DNA from: Epichloe hybrida
Taxonomy: Eukaryota; Ascomycota; Sordariomycetes; Hypocreales; Clavicipitaceae
NCBI GenBank assembly: GCA_019022495.1
Contig: JAFEKR010000005.1
Span: forward strand, 62,001-126,000
DNA: 64,000 nucleotides
Direction: 5' to 3'
The notes below the pieces were generated by a model that was given only the letters and a program-made list of their open reading frames with translations, searched no databases and was not told where the DNA came from. The translations under genes and the position numbers were made by a program. Shown piece after piece: positions 24,401 through 35,900 of the stretch (position 1 is the stretch's first letter; each line of letters opens with the position of its first letter).

Positions 24401-25259
24401 GAAGTCTGCCGCAATCAGGATGTTTTCAGGTTTTAAGTCACGATGGCACACATTGAAAGAGTGACAGTACGATATGGCACTCATCATTTGCCTGAAGAAG
24501 CAAATAGCCAGCTCCTCGTGTAGGCGCCCTCGAGAGTTGATAAAGGTGAAGAGGTCTCCTTGGTCGATGTACTCGAGAATCAGGTAGCTATTGAACGAGG
24601 TTAGTTCACAAAAGACTGGTAATAGATCTTTATAAGCCAGGGGCATCTCACATCTCGGACCGATTTTCCCATATGTCATAAAGTTTCATGATATTCGGGT
24701 GTTCGATAAGCTTGAGAATGGCAACTTCACGCTCAATGGCCATGGGGACTCGCATTTCGCCATTGACCTTATCGGGCAAGCTGCTATCCCATTTACTCAA
24801 CGCGGCCATGGAGCTATCTTGGACAAGGTAGGCCATGCGTCGATTCACAATCTTTACAGCTGCAAGCTGATTGGTGATATTGTGACGGCATAGTCTTACG
24901 CGGGCTGACGAACCCTTGCCTAGTGTGCGTCCTAGTTGCCATGGTCCAATGTGTGTTTTGTAATTTTTCTTGCTTCGGCTACTTGACGTCGACGCGTATG
25001 AAGCTTGAGACATACGCTTGTCCTCTTCGGCAGTATGTGCAGATTGATGGGTAGTAGCAGCTGTGTTGGGAGCCGTTGTAGCCTGTCGACTGTCTGGCCT
25101 TCCATGTGCAGCTCGGGTATTATTTGTGTTGTTTGCGGCTTCGGGCTGATCGTAGCGCGGTTTGGATCTTTGTTGGTCCAACACCGGAAATGCCGAATTC
25201 AAACGGTTTGTCGTCTCAGCAAGAGGCGACCGAACCTTGGCAGCCATTGCTTCTGCCAT
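21442..25259 (-). CDS. gin4: Gin4/Hsl1-type Ser/Thr protein kinase with C-terminal KA1-like domain
   Basis: Kinases of this group (Gin4, Hsl1, Kcc4 in yeast; Cdr2 in fission yeast) act at the septin ring or cell cortex and link morphogenesis to mitotic entry. Exons are 24652-25259, 23865-24587, 22093-23786, 21729-22019 and 21442-21662, giving 1178 residues. The N-terminal 105 residues are low-complexity. The kinase domain spans about 106-370: glycine loop LGKGSSA, Lys136 in AAVKIV, catalytic HRDLKPEN (Asp253), DFG at 271-273 and SPHYAAPE. A long Ser/Arg-rich middle follows. The C terminus has a fungal KA1-like fold (WLTRLFRVKPATSYL...) that binds acidic lipids in the yeast homologues. The last intron (66 nt) is in frame, so an unspliced reading looks open. 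I removed it because the junction restores the conserved KNYLNLKEV, but this one is inferred. Confidence 0.93.
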
Positions 25260-25402
25260 GATGATATCGGTGTAGATGAAGGAATTAGCACATAATATGT
25301 CGGCAAGCTATTTCGCGCGTATGATTTCGTCGCACTCGTGTGTGGTAGATAATTTCGACGTCGATTATAATAATGCGTGGTGCAAGTCGAGGTGAGAGGT
25401 AG

Positions 25403-25408
25403 ACGCGT
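25403..25408. promoter_or_regulatory. MCB-like ACGCGT box upstream of the kinase
   Basis: One perfect palindromic ACGCGT lies 144 bp upstream of the kinase ATG. ACGCGT is the MluI cell-cycle box bound by MBF in fungi. A single hexamer has a sizeable chance expectation in a region this long. Confidence 0.3.
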
Positions 25409-25827
25409 GTCAAATGAATGCAAGGCTGCCCTCTTGGACCGAAGCAGGAGCCAAGGTCGAGTAATTAGGGCAGTCGAGTTCAAGGCTTGATGACTACGGG
25501 ATCGAGAAGAATTTGGAGGAAGGAGAGCACAAAGTGTCGCATGCAGAAGTCAGAAACCTAAAGGCACGGTGGTGAGCTGGGGAAACTAGGGAAAGCAGCG
25601 GAGGAGCAGAAGAGTCCAAGATGAGTACGGGCATGGAGAGGACAAAGAAGTGTGATCAGAGCAGGGCGAGTAAAAGCGCAACGTGCTTCAACGGACTACG
25701 GACACGGGATCTGGAATGCAATGTTTACTTGGGTGGTGGCGTGGCGGCTGGTGTTTTTGGACCTGAAGTGCAAGTGAGCAAATCAACGAATGACGAACCG
25801 GCACAAGGGAGACGGCTGGCTGGCACT

Positions 25828-25852
25828 GGCACTGGCACTGGCACTGGCACTG
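25828..25852. repeat. GGCACT hexamer tandem repeat
   Basis: About five consecutive GGCACT-like hexamers in intergenic DNA upstream of the kinase. Simple slippage array, no function evident. Confidence 0.8.
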
Positions 25853-27568
25853 GTTCTGAGACTAGAATAAGTGACTGGCATCTGACGGAACGATGTTGCC
25901 AGCTGCCAGCTGCCAGGACCGACGGGGGGTGGAGAAAGCACACGATGCCATCTACATGCATTCCAGTTGCCAGCAACGACAAATGACAGCGCTGCAGGAG
26001 AGACTGGCCACACATCCCGACCACTCGAGTGCACAAAGGTTTTGGTCAGCCCGCTGCAGATGTGACGGTGGCAATGAAATCGTAGTGGGCGACATGACCG
26101 ATGACAACCTCTTTGGTGGTCTCTCCTGGACTGAATGACTGACTGCTTTACGATGTGCGCGACATGTCTTGATTTGGGTTCGGGTGCGTGACTCCGTTTC
26201 GTGGTGATGGAGCGGCAGGGCGTGCTTTTTGATACTCGGTGGTCCTCGGGGCTCTATTGTCACGAATAAGTCGATTAGCCCGAAGCGATAGATCCGACAA
26301 AGGCTTTCATCGTGGATAACTACCTACGTAGGTAGTCGTCATTCCAGACAGTGACCGCAATTGGACCAAATTTCAGCACTCGATCTTTGTTGTCTGTCTG
26401 CCTTCGCAGTCGGTGCCAGAGTGCAAGGGAGGGCTACAACGGGCCGACCGCCGAGAATAAACTCGTGGCATTTCTCGTAATTTCTCGTAATTTCTTTAGG
26501 CTTTGCACAACAATAGAATCGGATTCCAATGTCAGCTGGAGGTAAGTGCCCGTGCGTTGAGTGCAAGGTAACCATGGGGAATATCATTCTCCTTGCTGCA
26601 GGATATCCTGGCGTTTTGACAGTATACATACTTATTTGCTTGTCATCCTTTGAACATTGGCCAAGTGCTCGTTGCATTTTGCTAACTGCGCATCACTTCT
26701 GTCCTGCATCTAAACACACGAGGGTGGATCTGGCCAAAGAGGGAAATGGCGCGTCCAGGCTAGTCTCAAGGGCGAGGTGTTGTCCTGTCGAGTTCAATCT
26801 CACGACTGGAATTCAAGGGATGCAGTCAGGCAGATATTGGGTCTGAGCGAAAGGTCCGGATGGGCAATGTGGCAAATGACTAAGCTGTCTGGACATTATT
26901 ACTAAGCAACCACCGAAAGCCATATCATTTGCAACTCATGCATACATATTACCCAAATTGGCCTTGGCATATTCAGTTTGTCTTGCAACGAATATTAGTA
27001 TTACGGGGGACGAACCAAACGCCCATCTCACATTAGTAAAACCTACATCTTCTCTCAATACTCATTAAAGGATAAACCAAGCAGTGTTAGTTTCTTTAAG
27101 TCAACACATTGACTGCAGCCGAGGCCTTTCACCTTCACGCTACCCTACGGTCAAGTGAATGTATATTTATCGTTTTGTCAATGGCGTGCAGAATTCCAGA
27201 TTGGAAGTAGAACGTTATTGCGTTTATTCAATTCGTAGTATCTTGCCTTGATGACTAAACTCCGTCAGACAATTCATTGCGGTGGACTCATCTTGCAGCA
27301 TTTTGATTAGTTATTGGTCATTGAAGTCCCCATTGGCAACCTATCGGCTGTCAATGACCTTCGGGCCGGCATTTGAAACGATGCAATCTTGAAACGATGC
27401 AATTGACAGAGGTTAGTTTTGGAGAATGCTATTTTTGAAGAGAATGGCTATTACAGAAAATTTCCTTATTACTCAACCACGGGTGCCACCATTATAACAC
27501 TTGGTCCAATGGGACAGGCTCAGGAATATAACATACGTTTAATCGCATTTTAGCCATCTAGCATACCA

Positions 27569-27650
27569 GCGTAATTGGTTTAGTGGTAAAATTCTCCGTT
27601 GCCATCCGAGCAACGTCGGGGAGCCCTGGGTTCGATTCCCAGATTACGCA
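27569..27650 (+). tRNA. tRNA-Gly(GCC) with an 11-nt intron
   Basis: The acceptor stem GCGTAAT pairs with ATTACGC, followed by discriminator A. The D arm has GTTT/AAAT and the AGTGG loop. The anticodon stem CTCCG/CGGGG contains one G-U. Loop bases TT-GCC-A give anticodon GCC. The variable loop is AGCC and the T arm is CTGGG-TTCGATT-CCCAG. An 11-nt intron (about 27604-27614) follows position 37, the standard nuclear site. Intron bases GCAAC can pair with GTTGC across the anticodon, giving the extended helix that tRNA splicing endonuclease recognises. Internal promoter boxes A (TGGTTTAGTGG) and B (GGTTCGATTCC) are good. Confidence 0.95.
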
Positions 27651-27698
27651 GATTAGCCCGGCTGCGGTACACCACTAGCAGGTTCTGAATCGTCATTC

Positions 27699-27703
27699 TT
27701 TTT
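27699..27703 (+). terminator. Pol III terminator T-run
   Basis: The first run of five T on the coding strand, about 49 nt after the tRNA end. RNA polymerase III stops at such runs; the distance is longer than usual. Confidence 0.5.
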
Positions 27704-27893
27704 GCAACTTTTTAAACTTCCTTGTATTTAGGTAATTTGAGGCTTGCAGAAATTGCGAGGTATATCTTGATACCATACGGAATATGCCTTGCCGCATCAC
27801 GATATTTTTGCAAGTCCAGTGTGAACGCAAATGTGGAGAATAATTATTGTACAAGCCGGAGAGTTGAAAACTGAAGAAAGTAGAAGGAGCCCC

Positions 27894-27938
27894 ACGCGTA
27901 CCCCGTTGTGGTGGTTTACTCAACGCGCGCTCACGCGT
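27894..27938. promoter_or_regulatory. Pair of MCB (ACGCGT) boxes upstream of SMC5
   Basis: Two perfect ACGCGT palindromes with starts 39 bp apart lie 119-163 bp before the SMC5 ATG. MBF (Mbp1-Swi6) uses this box to drive G1/S genes in yeasts, including many chromosome-structure genes. Control of this gene by MBF is inference. Confidence 0.5.
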
Positions 27939-28056
27939 TGAAAAGTACCAGGGACCTGCTGGTCCGTCGGTCTTTCAAGCTCTCCATTCGCGGCTTCAAC
28001 CCACTTATGGTATTCGCATCAGCCTCCAGCAAGAAAGCTCAAAACACTCGGGCGCT

Positions 28057-31000
28057 ATGCCGCGCTTGTCGTCACGCCGACGACGGCGTTCCGAAACGGA
28101 CGACGCCGAAGATAGCGATGATGCGAAGTTTGGCATTGATGCCGCGACATTAGACTCACCGAAGCGACGTCGACTCGATTCCGAATCAGAGAGCGATGGA
28201 GATACAGGCCCTTCCAACATGGGAGCTAGATCATTAGACGTCGTATCCAGCAGCGACATTATGAAGGAATTCAAACCCGGTGCCATCGTTCGCGTCACTG
28301 TTCAAAACTTCGTAACCTATGAAAAGGCAGAATTCTTCCCTGGCCCTCATTTGAACATGGTCATTGGTCCCAACGGCACTGGCAAAAGCTCCCTTGTTTG
28401 CGCTATCTGCCTCGGTCTCGGATATAGTCCCAAGCACTTAGGACGTGCTGGGTCTGTCAAGGAGTTTGTCAAGCACGGCAAAGATTCTGCGACGATCGAG
28501 ATCGAGCTGCACAGGAAGCCTTCTGACCGAAGCAATTATGTCATCAAGGTTCAGATTCGCCGCGAGCAAAACAACCAGAAATGGTGGCTCAACGGGAAAG
28601 AGACAACCCACAAAAAAATACAAGACCTGATGCGGTCGCTCAAGATTCAAGTTGACAACCTTTGCCAATTTCTGCCCAAGATCGAGTTGTTGAATTTGCT
28701 GCTTGTACTCCTATTGACCTGCTTCATGAGACTCTGCGTGCTGCAGCCCCAGAGGAGATGTTGCAGTGGCAAAGGCAACTTCAGGAGCTGCACAAGGACA
28801 AGAAGGAGGTAGCCCAAGATGTTCACACCGATGTGGACACACTGAGGACTTTGGAAACTCGACAGCAAGGACTTCAAGCCGACGTGGATAGAATTCGCGA
28901 AAGAGAGGAGATTCAGCAAAAGGTGCGAGACCTCGAATCAGCGCTGCTCTTGGCTAAATACCAGGAGGCGCGCGACAAGTTTGCCAAAGTCAAACTTGAA
29001 AAAAAAGAAGCCGAGCGATCCCTGCGACGCCTGGAATCAGAGAGCGGACCGTCGTTGGACGCCGTCAATCAGAAGCAGGAGTATGCTCGGCAGATTCAGG
29101 AAGCATTGCAGTCTAAAGAGAAGGCTCTCAAGGGCGCCGAAAACGCAACCCAAAGCGTGGCTCGCGACATCAGCAAGGCAGCAGATGAAATCAAAGAGAT
29201 GAACAATAGACTAGAAGCGGAGCAAAAGGGGTTCGAGGCGAAGAGAAAAGAACTAGCTGGCTCTCGTTCAAAGATTACAGCGTTTAAAGCAGATCTAAGG
29301 AACCGCCCTGGCGAGTTTAATGCTGCTGACTGGAACCAAAAAATTGTAAGCGACGGGTTTCCGGAAGGGAGGCATATCAAACGTCATGTACGTGGCTAAT
29401 ACGAGTGGAGTTCTAGCGCGCTGAGGAACATACTTCTCGAGAGCTCGAAGCTGAGCAGCGTCAAATTTCGACAGAAGTTGGAATTTTGAGAGGAAGGGCG
29501 AGTCTCATTATGGCTGATAGGGCGCGGATGCAAAAAGAAGTGGATGATCTCGACACGCAACAAGGTCAACAGGAGACCATGATGCGCAAAAACTATCCAG
29601 ACGTGGCAGCAGGATGGGCATGGATTCAAGAGCATCGAGAAGACTTTGAAAAAGAAGTGTTTGGGCCACCGATGGTTAGCTGCTCAGTCAAGGATGAGCG
29701 CTACTCTGATCAGATACAAGCCATGCTCCAGATTGATGACTTTTTATGCTTCACTGCACAGACCAAGAACGATTACAAGAAACTCACCGATCAACTTTAC
29801 CGGGCCATGAGTTTATCAGTCGTCGTTCGAACTTGTTCAAATCCATTGTCTGCGTATAGGTCCCCTGTTGAACGTCAAGAGGCAGCACAGTTCGGCCTGG
29901 ATGGGTTCGCCATAGACTACCTGACTGGACCTGAGCCTGTCCTGGCAATGCTGTGTGCGGAGAAACGACTGCATCAATCTGGTGTGGCGCAAGGCGAGCA
30001 TAACGATGAAGCTTATGAGCGGCTTGTCAGCAACGGCAAGATCAACCAGTGGGCTGCTGGAAGGCAGATGTTCACTATTCGTCGCCGAAGAGAATATGGG
30101 CCCCAAGCTATGACGACCATTACGAAGAACATCTACAAGGGAAGGTTCTGGACGCTGCAACCGGTTGATGAACAGGAAAAAGAGGAGCTGAAGCGACGCT
30201 TGGCGGAAGCCAACGAACAGAGACGTGCACTCAAGGAAAAGAAAATCACACTCGATGCCAAGTATGATGAGATCGAATCACAAAAGTCGAGCATCGCTGA
30301 GAGAATTGTTAGTAAAGACGATGTCGGATTCGGCAGGGTCGTTTCCATGCTAACGAGAGAATAGGAATTGTTGCGAAACGAAAAGAGCGCTCTGCAGAAG
30401 GAATACCAAAAGTGGAAATCACTGCCGGAAAAGATAGGTGAGCGATTCAGATGGGTTCGGCCAGCGTTTTCCTTTGCAAAAGCAGGCTAACATGAACTAG
30501 AACTGGAAGAAGGGCAAAAGGCCGCGCACGAGCAGGCTATTCGAAACGCCAGACAAACCTTGCAAGATATCCAGTATGACTGGGACAAGGCAATCGTTCG
30601 GCGCGCCCGGCTGGCAAACCGACACAAGAGGCTCACCGACAAGATCCGAGAGGTTCATTTAGCATTAGTCGAGGCCAAGATCTGGCTAATCGAAGCGGAG
30701 TCGGATGTCGAGGGACTAAAGGAACGCAATGCCAGCATCATGAATAAACTGGAGGAAGAAAGACGAAGGGTTCAGGAGGTCACAGAGGAAGCGAGCAAAG
30801 CAAAGGATATCGGGCGACGGCTAGGCGAAGAGGTTCGCGAGCTTCTCGGCTCTGACGATGAATTGCGTGAGACTTTGTCCAAGCTCGCGGAAGGGAAAAC
30901 AGCCGAGGAGGTGGAAATGGAGATTTCAGCAGAGGAGGCCAAGCTCGAACTGATCCAAGCTGCCAACCCGAACGTAATTCGGGAATTCGAGAGACGCGCC

Positions 31001-31694
31001 GAAGAAATCATTCGTCTCAAGCGGAAGATGGAGAAAGCAAATGAGAAACTCGAGTCGCTGGGTACGCAGCTCGCGGAGATCATGGGCAAATGGGAGCCCA
31101 AGCTCGAGGAACTCGTGTCCCAGATCAACGACGCGTTTGCCTACAACTTTGAGCAGATCAGTTGCGCGGGTGAGGTGCGTGTCCACAAGGAGGAGGACTT
31201 TTCGCAATGGGCTCTAGACATCATGGTCAAGTTCCGGTACATCAACTCCATCCATCGAACCCCCCCCCAAAAGCTCACGCCAGCCATCACTTACATCAAT
31301 GCTAACCTGACCTATTCTACTCAGAGAAAACGAAACCCTCCAACAGCTCACTGCCCACCGTCAATCCGGCGGCGAGAGAGCCGTCTCAACCATCTTTTTC
31401 CTCATGGCCCTCCAGTCCATGGCCCAGTCACCCTTTCGCGTCGTCGACGAGATCAACCAGGGCATGGATCCCCGCAACGAACGCATGGTCCACGAACGCA
31501 TGGTGGAGATTGCGTGCCGTGAACACTCGAGCCAGTACTTCCTAATCACACCAAAGTTGCTGACTGGGCTGCGGTACGATCCCAAGATGCGAGTCTTGTG
31601 CATTGCCAGCGGGGAGCACATGCCCCAGGAGGGAAGAAAACTGGACTTTTCGAGGTGCATTCGTGTGCAGAAGCGATTGATGGCATCGGCGTGA
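28057..31694 (+). CDS. SMC5: SMC5, structural maintenance of chromosomes protein 5, with a single-base frameshift
   Basis: SMC5 is a subunit of the SMC5/6 complex, which acts in homologous recombination repair and replication-fork stability in the nucleus. Exons are 28057-29345, 29417-30307, 30365-30437, 30501-31236 and 31325-31694. Walker [10 protein letters not shown] is at residues 104-112. Long coiled coils flank a hinge region encoded around 29600-30150. The C-terminal ATPase half has the signature [12 protein letters not shown] and the D-loop [10 protein letters not shown]. At 28675-28677 the conserved [15 protein letters not shown] breaks: CCC stands where four bases are needed, moving the frame after residue 207. 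Summed exons are 3359 nt, one short of 1120 codons. There is no room for an intron there. The expected protein is about 1119 residues, typical for the family. Confidence 0.94.
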
Positions 31695-32931
31695 CTTTTT
31701 TTTTTTTTTCTTTTTTTTTTCCATTCTATTGACGGGCTTGCTTGGAGGGTTGTTGGGGGGGAAAGCGAACTCGAGCAATTGGGTTCTTTTCCTCCCATGA
31801 ATTACGAAGGCGCTGATGTTGATGACAGGACTGGTATATAGTTGCTCGCAAGACAAAGCTGGGTTGAATTGTACAAATGCCGCATACAAGAATAAACGGA
31901 GCCAAGCCCGACGTCCATCACCGGACGTATTTTGTCATGACGAGACTATCAGCGGAATATCAAGCACACTACAATAGCGTGCTATTTATTCTCTTCATCT
32001 GCACATCACGCTGCAAGGGCACTCAATCTATTTTCATCATGTGAGCAATAGTTGTAGTCAATTCGTCATCCTGAGCAACATCTCATCATCGCAAAGATAA
32101 AAAAAAAAAAAAATCAAGACATATGACAGAATGTACCCACAAGCAACTCTAAACGGCACTCCCTCCCCTGCTTTTCTTCTTGGAAAAAAAAAAAAAAAAA
32201 AACACTCCCGGCCTAGCAAGAACAAGAATGAAGGGAAATAAAAAAAATCTCCTGAGATACATCCCGCTGCCATACTTGATACTTCACATTACAAGAATAT
32301 GACGAAATACAAACTCGGTCCAGCTCAGCACTGGCAAGGCGGTGAGGAACAAATTGTACATGAAGCAGTACATAGAGCAGAAGCTGCGAGCATAAATAAA
32401 ATTTAGACATTGATGTTTAGAAACAAGGGTATTATCCGGACCCTTTGGAAACTCACACCAAGACTCTCGTGTGAGACCCAAACTGGTGATCAAGTTGAAC
32501 AAAAAAAAGAAAGAAAAAGAGGGGGGGGGGAGAGAGAAAAAAAAAAAAAAAGAGGACAAAACATGATGGCCGAAAGCAAAGGGTTTACATCATCGAGCAA
32601 GTCCTCCCCAACACCCAGTTTCTCTTGACTTTTCTCGCTGAGGATCCGGCCACGAAGAGCAAGATAAAACCAATGGACCGCACCAATGTACAAACACGCG
32701 TTAGACAAAAGTCATGATTCACTTCGCACCCCCTGGCAGGCAGGCAGGCAGGCAAGCAGGCGAGCAAAATAATGATAATGATAAAACTGAAGCGGACGAC
32801 TGGGTATATATAGTCTTGTCATGATTGCGTAGCGAATTCCGGACGCCTCTGGAGGCAATTTGTCTTGATCATGTATAGAGAGAGAGAGAAGGAGAGAGAC
32901 AGAGAGAGAGAGCAAGCGCTTAATTTCTTTT
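31695..32931. other. Convergent spacer between SMC5 and the kelch gene
   Basis: The 3' ends of two convergent genes meet here. Long T or A runs occur at about 31695-31719, 32098-32112 and 32184-32201, and A runs at about 32538-32552. A GGCA tetramer array lies near 32735-32760 and GAGA repeats near 32877-32912. No gene is recognised. Confidence 0.55.
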
Positions 32932-35900
32932 CTAAGCTTTGTCACCCCCGTCGTGGCCATGATTCTCCGTGTCTAGTCTCTTTCTCCAGTCAGCAAGACT
33001 CTCGCTGAGGCCTGGGTTTGCGGCGCCCTCTTCAGGTTTCTTGCCGCTGATGGCAGGAGTGTCAAAGTCAAAGTTGGTGCTCAGTCGATAATTCTTGCTG
33101 GTGGCCTCCCAGTGAGTTCGTAGCGTTTCAAGCTCGCTGGCAAGATTGTCAAGCGCGGTGCTATTTCTCGCGTCCAGGTTGTTCCCGCTGTACTCGCTCT
33201 CGTTTTCCGAGCTCTCGTTGCGGCTATGCCCAAGCACCAGGCCGTTGGTGCTCTCTGAATTCATGCTGGGCGCTTGGCGGCTGCGTCGTCGATAGTTGTC
33301 AACTGAGTGCTCGACTTGGTCGAGAAGCAAGGCCACTTTCTGCTCGGCATCGCCAGCACGCTGCTCGAGAAGCGCATTCTCCGATTTGAGTTGCTCCACG
33401 GTGTTGAGAACGTCATCGCGCTGCTTCTTGTTGTCGGCCACGTCCTTCTTCAAGGTTTCAAGATTCCTCTCCAGCTTGAACCCAGATGCCTGTGTTTCAG
33501 AGATCAAAGCCTCGACCCTTTGCTTCAGCCCATCTCGTTCGCCTTCCAATTCTTCGTTCTCCGCCTTGAGACGTCCGTTGTCCTTTTCGTACTGGGAAAT
33601 TTGGTCTTTGAGCTGCTTCAAGACCTTCTCTGCGCCTCTGAAGCAGTATACTGCCGACATGTAGTCGCTCTCAAGCTGTTGGAGCTTTTCGCGGTAGGCC
33701 ATCTCAGACTCCTGCTGCTGAGCTGCGAATTGCCGTCTGTTCTCCGCGTGAGCAGCAGTAGCACTGGCAAGCTGCGTCTCCAAGTCTCGCAGGCGTGTTT
33801 GCTCAGGAGAATTCGTCCTCGGACTAGTGAGCACCCGAGATCGGACTGCAGTGGTCGGGCTAATGCCGCGTTCAGCCAGAATCTCTTTGAGTGCATTGTG
33901 TTGCACAGTCATCGCGTTCGTCTCAAGCTGTTGCGCCGCAAGCTGGTTTTTGAGATCACTGTGCCCAGCCATCAGGCTTTGCGTCTCCCTCAAAGAGGAT
34001 TGAAGCTGTCTTCTTATGGCAACACCTTCCCTGCTAGATTGCTCTTGGTACTGCTCCAGCCCGGCAATTCGCTCTTCGGCACTTCGCAACTTGTCCGCCG
34101 CGTTGTTGGCTTCTTGTTGATACTTCTTGACCAACTCGTTGGCGGTTGCAATTTGTTTTTGAAGGGCCAAGATACGTTCGCTGTCACCTTTACCTCCGTC
34201 AGCCAATTCTCGAGTGGAAATCTTGTCGAGTCCTGATAAGAGTGCTTGGCGGTGGGTTCGCGCCTCGTTGGCGTGCGTCTCGGCAAGTTCCTCGGCATCG
34301 CGCAGGCGCTGGGTAGATGCAACCAACTCGGTTGTGCGAGCCTCGTGTTCCATTCTCAGCTTGCTCAGTTTGTCCTCGGCTTTTTCGCGAGCGGCGCGTT
34401 CTTCTTCAAGCTTCCTCTGCAGATGTGACCTGGCATCCTGCGACGCGGTGACGGCGTTTCGCAACGATTCGAATGTTTCATCATGATTCCTTGATGAGCC
34501 AACAGCCTCGTTGTATTTAGATTCAAACTCGTCTCTTTCCACCTTGGCCAACTCTAGCTCGGCCACGGCCTCGGCACACATTACGGATTGTTCACGGGCC
34601 TCCCGCTGCACCATATGTAGCTCTGCCTTTAACTGACCGAGTTCAGAGGACGTTTGCTGCTTGTAGGTCTCCAAGTCCGTTAACCGCTTCTGGGCAGCAG
34701 AAGTGGTATCGTCTGCCAGCTGACGCGCATTCCTCTCTGCCGCCAAGTCACTCTTGAGGTGCTCTACCTGAGATTTGAGCTCCTTTTGCAAGTGCAATGC
34801 CGCAGCCAGCTTCTTGCCCATTTCACCAGAACGATCAGCTGGCTCATCGCGTTCGCTATCCAGCTGCGGAGTACTCGACACGCTTCCACCCGTCTGCGCA
34901 GCCAATTTGGCCTTGGCATACACCGCTTCCTGGATGGCTGCATCGCGCTGTTTCTCTGCCTCGGCAATTTGCTTGGCGGCAAGGACTGCTTGCTTGTCTA
35001 CAGCGCTTTGTACGTTTGCCAATTCCATTCTCATAGCCAAGAGAGCTTCGATGAGCGGCCGATCTTCATCGTCAAAAGTCTCGGCCGCTTTGGCGTCAAG
35101 AGGACTTATTGTGGCCGCGGAGACGTATCCTGATTTCCGCGCCAGCTCCAGTTCAGAGGCATACCACGCATTTCTGTTCCTTGCCGAGTCTAATTCCTTA
35201 AGCAGGGCAACGGTTTGTGAGTTCCTGCCCGATGATCGCCGAGAAAGCGGATTGCTCGGCTGTCGTGTGGGAGGGGGAGGAGACGAAGGCCGCATGGCCC
35301 TCGCTCCCGTTTCGGCCGAGCTGTCTACAGAGCCTTGTAGTTGACGGTGTCCTCTTTGGCCCCCCTTGCCTGGTTCAATGGCGAAATGTTCCTGCTTCGA
35401 TCCATTTCTTCCCAACTGTGCAGCCTGAGCCGCCTGAGCCGCCTGAGCCGCCTGAGCCGCCTGAGTAGGTGTCCATCTTCCATTGACGGTGGCTGCGTCA
35501 CTCTCGGCTGCACCGCCAGTATTCGCAGCAAAGGTAGCAGGAACGAAGGAGGTCGATGTTGTTTGCGGAGAGCCAGATGCAACACCCCGGTCCGCGGAGG
35601 CGCCTCGGACCCGACCAACGCTTGAAGTTTCTACCGTCGGTTTAGCTGGGGTTGGCCCTTGGGGAGGTGGCCCGGCAGGACTGGGTGCGGTCCCGGCTCT
35701 GGGAAGCTTAGATGGAGGAGCTGTCGAGGGAGGAGCTGAGGGAGGGGCTAAAGGAGCGCCTGGATTTTGTTGCAGAGTAATCGGATCTGGTCCTGTGGGG
35801 GGTGGTGAGCTGTAACCATTCGTAGGTTTTGCGCCAGGAGTTGCCGTGGCTCCTGCGGCGGAAGCAGCAGCGGCAGCGACGATGGGAGCTGTTCCCGGTT

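Larger units (their letters stand above)
25260..27568. promoter_or_regulatory. Kinase upstream region and spacer, no gene recognised
   Basis: This is the 5' flank of the minus-strand kinase. It holds one ACGCGT box at 25403-25408 and a GGCACT hexamer array at about 25828-25852. Short open frames exist, none with family features. The stretch from about 26850 to 27560 is somewhat AT-richer and featureless. Confidence 0.5.
27651..28056 (+). promoter_or_regulatory. SMC5 promoter region
   Basis: The 400-bp spacer between the tRNA and the SMC5 ATG contains two ACGCGT boxes (27894-27899 and 27933-27938) plus an adjacent AACGCGCGC, all within 165 bp of the start codon. No other gene is seen. Confidence 0.5.

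Noticed and set aside
28662..28812. An intron at the SMC5 frame change
   Set aside because: The conserved residues on either side are contiguous in the DNA, so there is no space for an intron. A one-base loss explains it.
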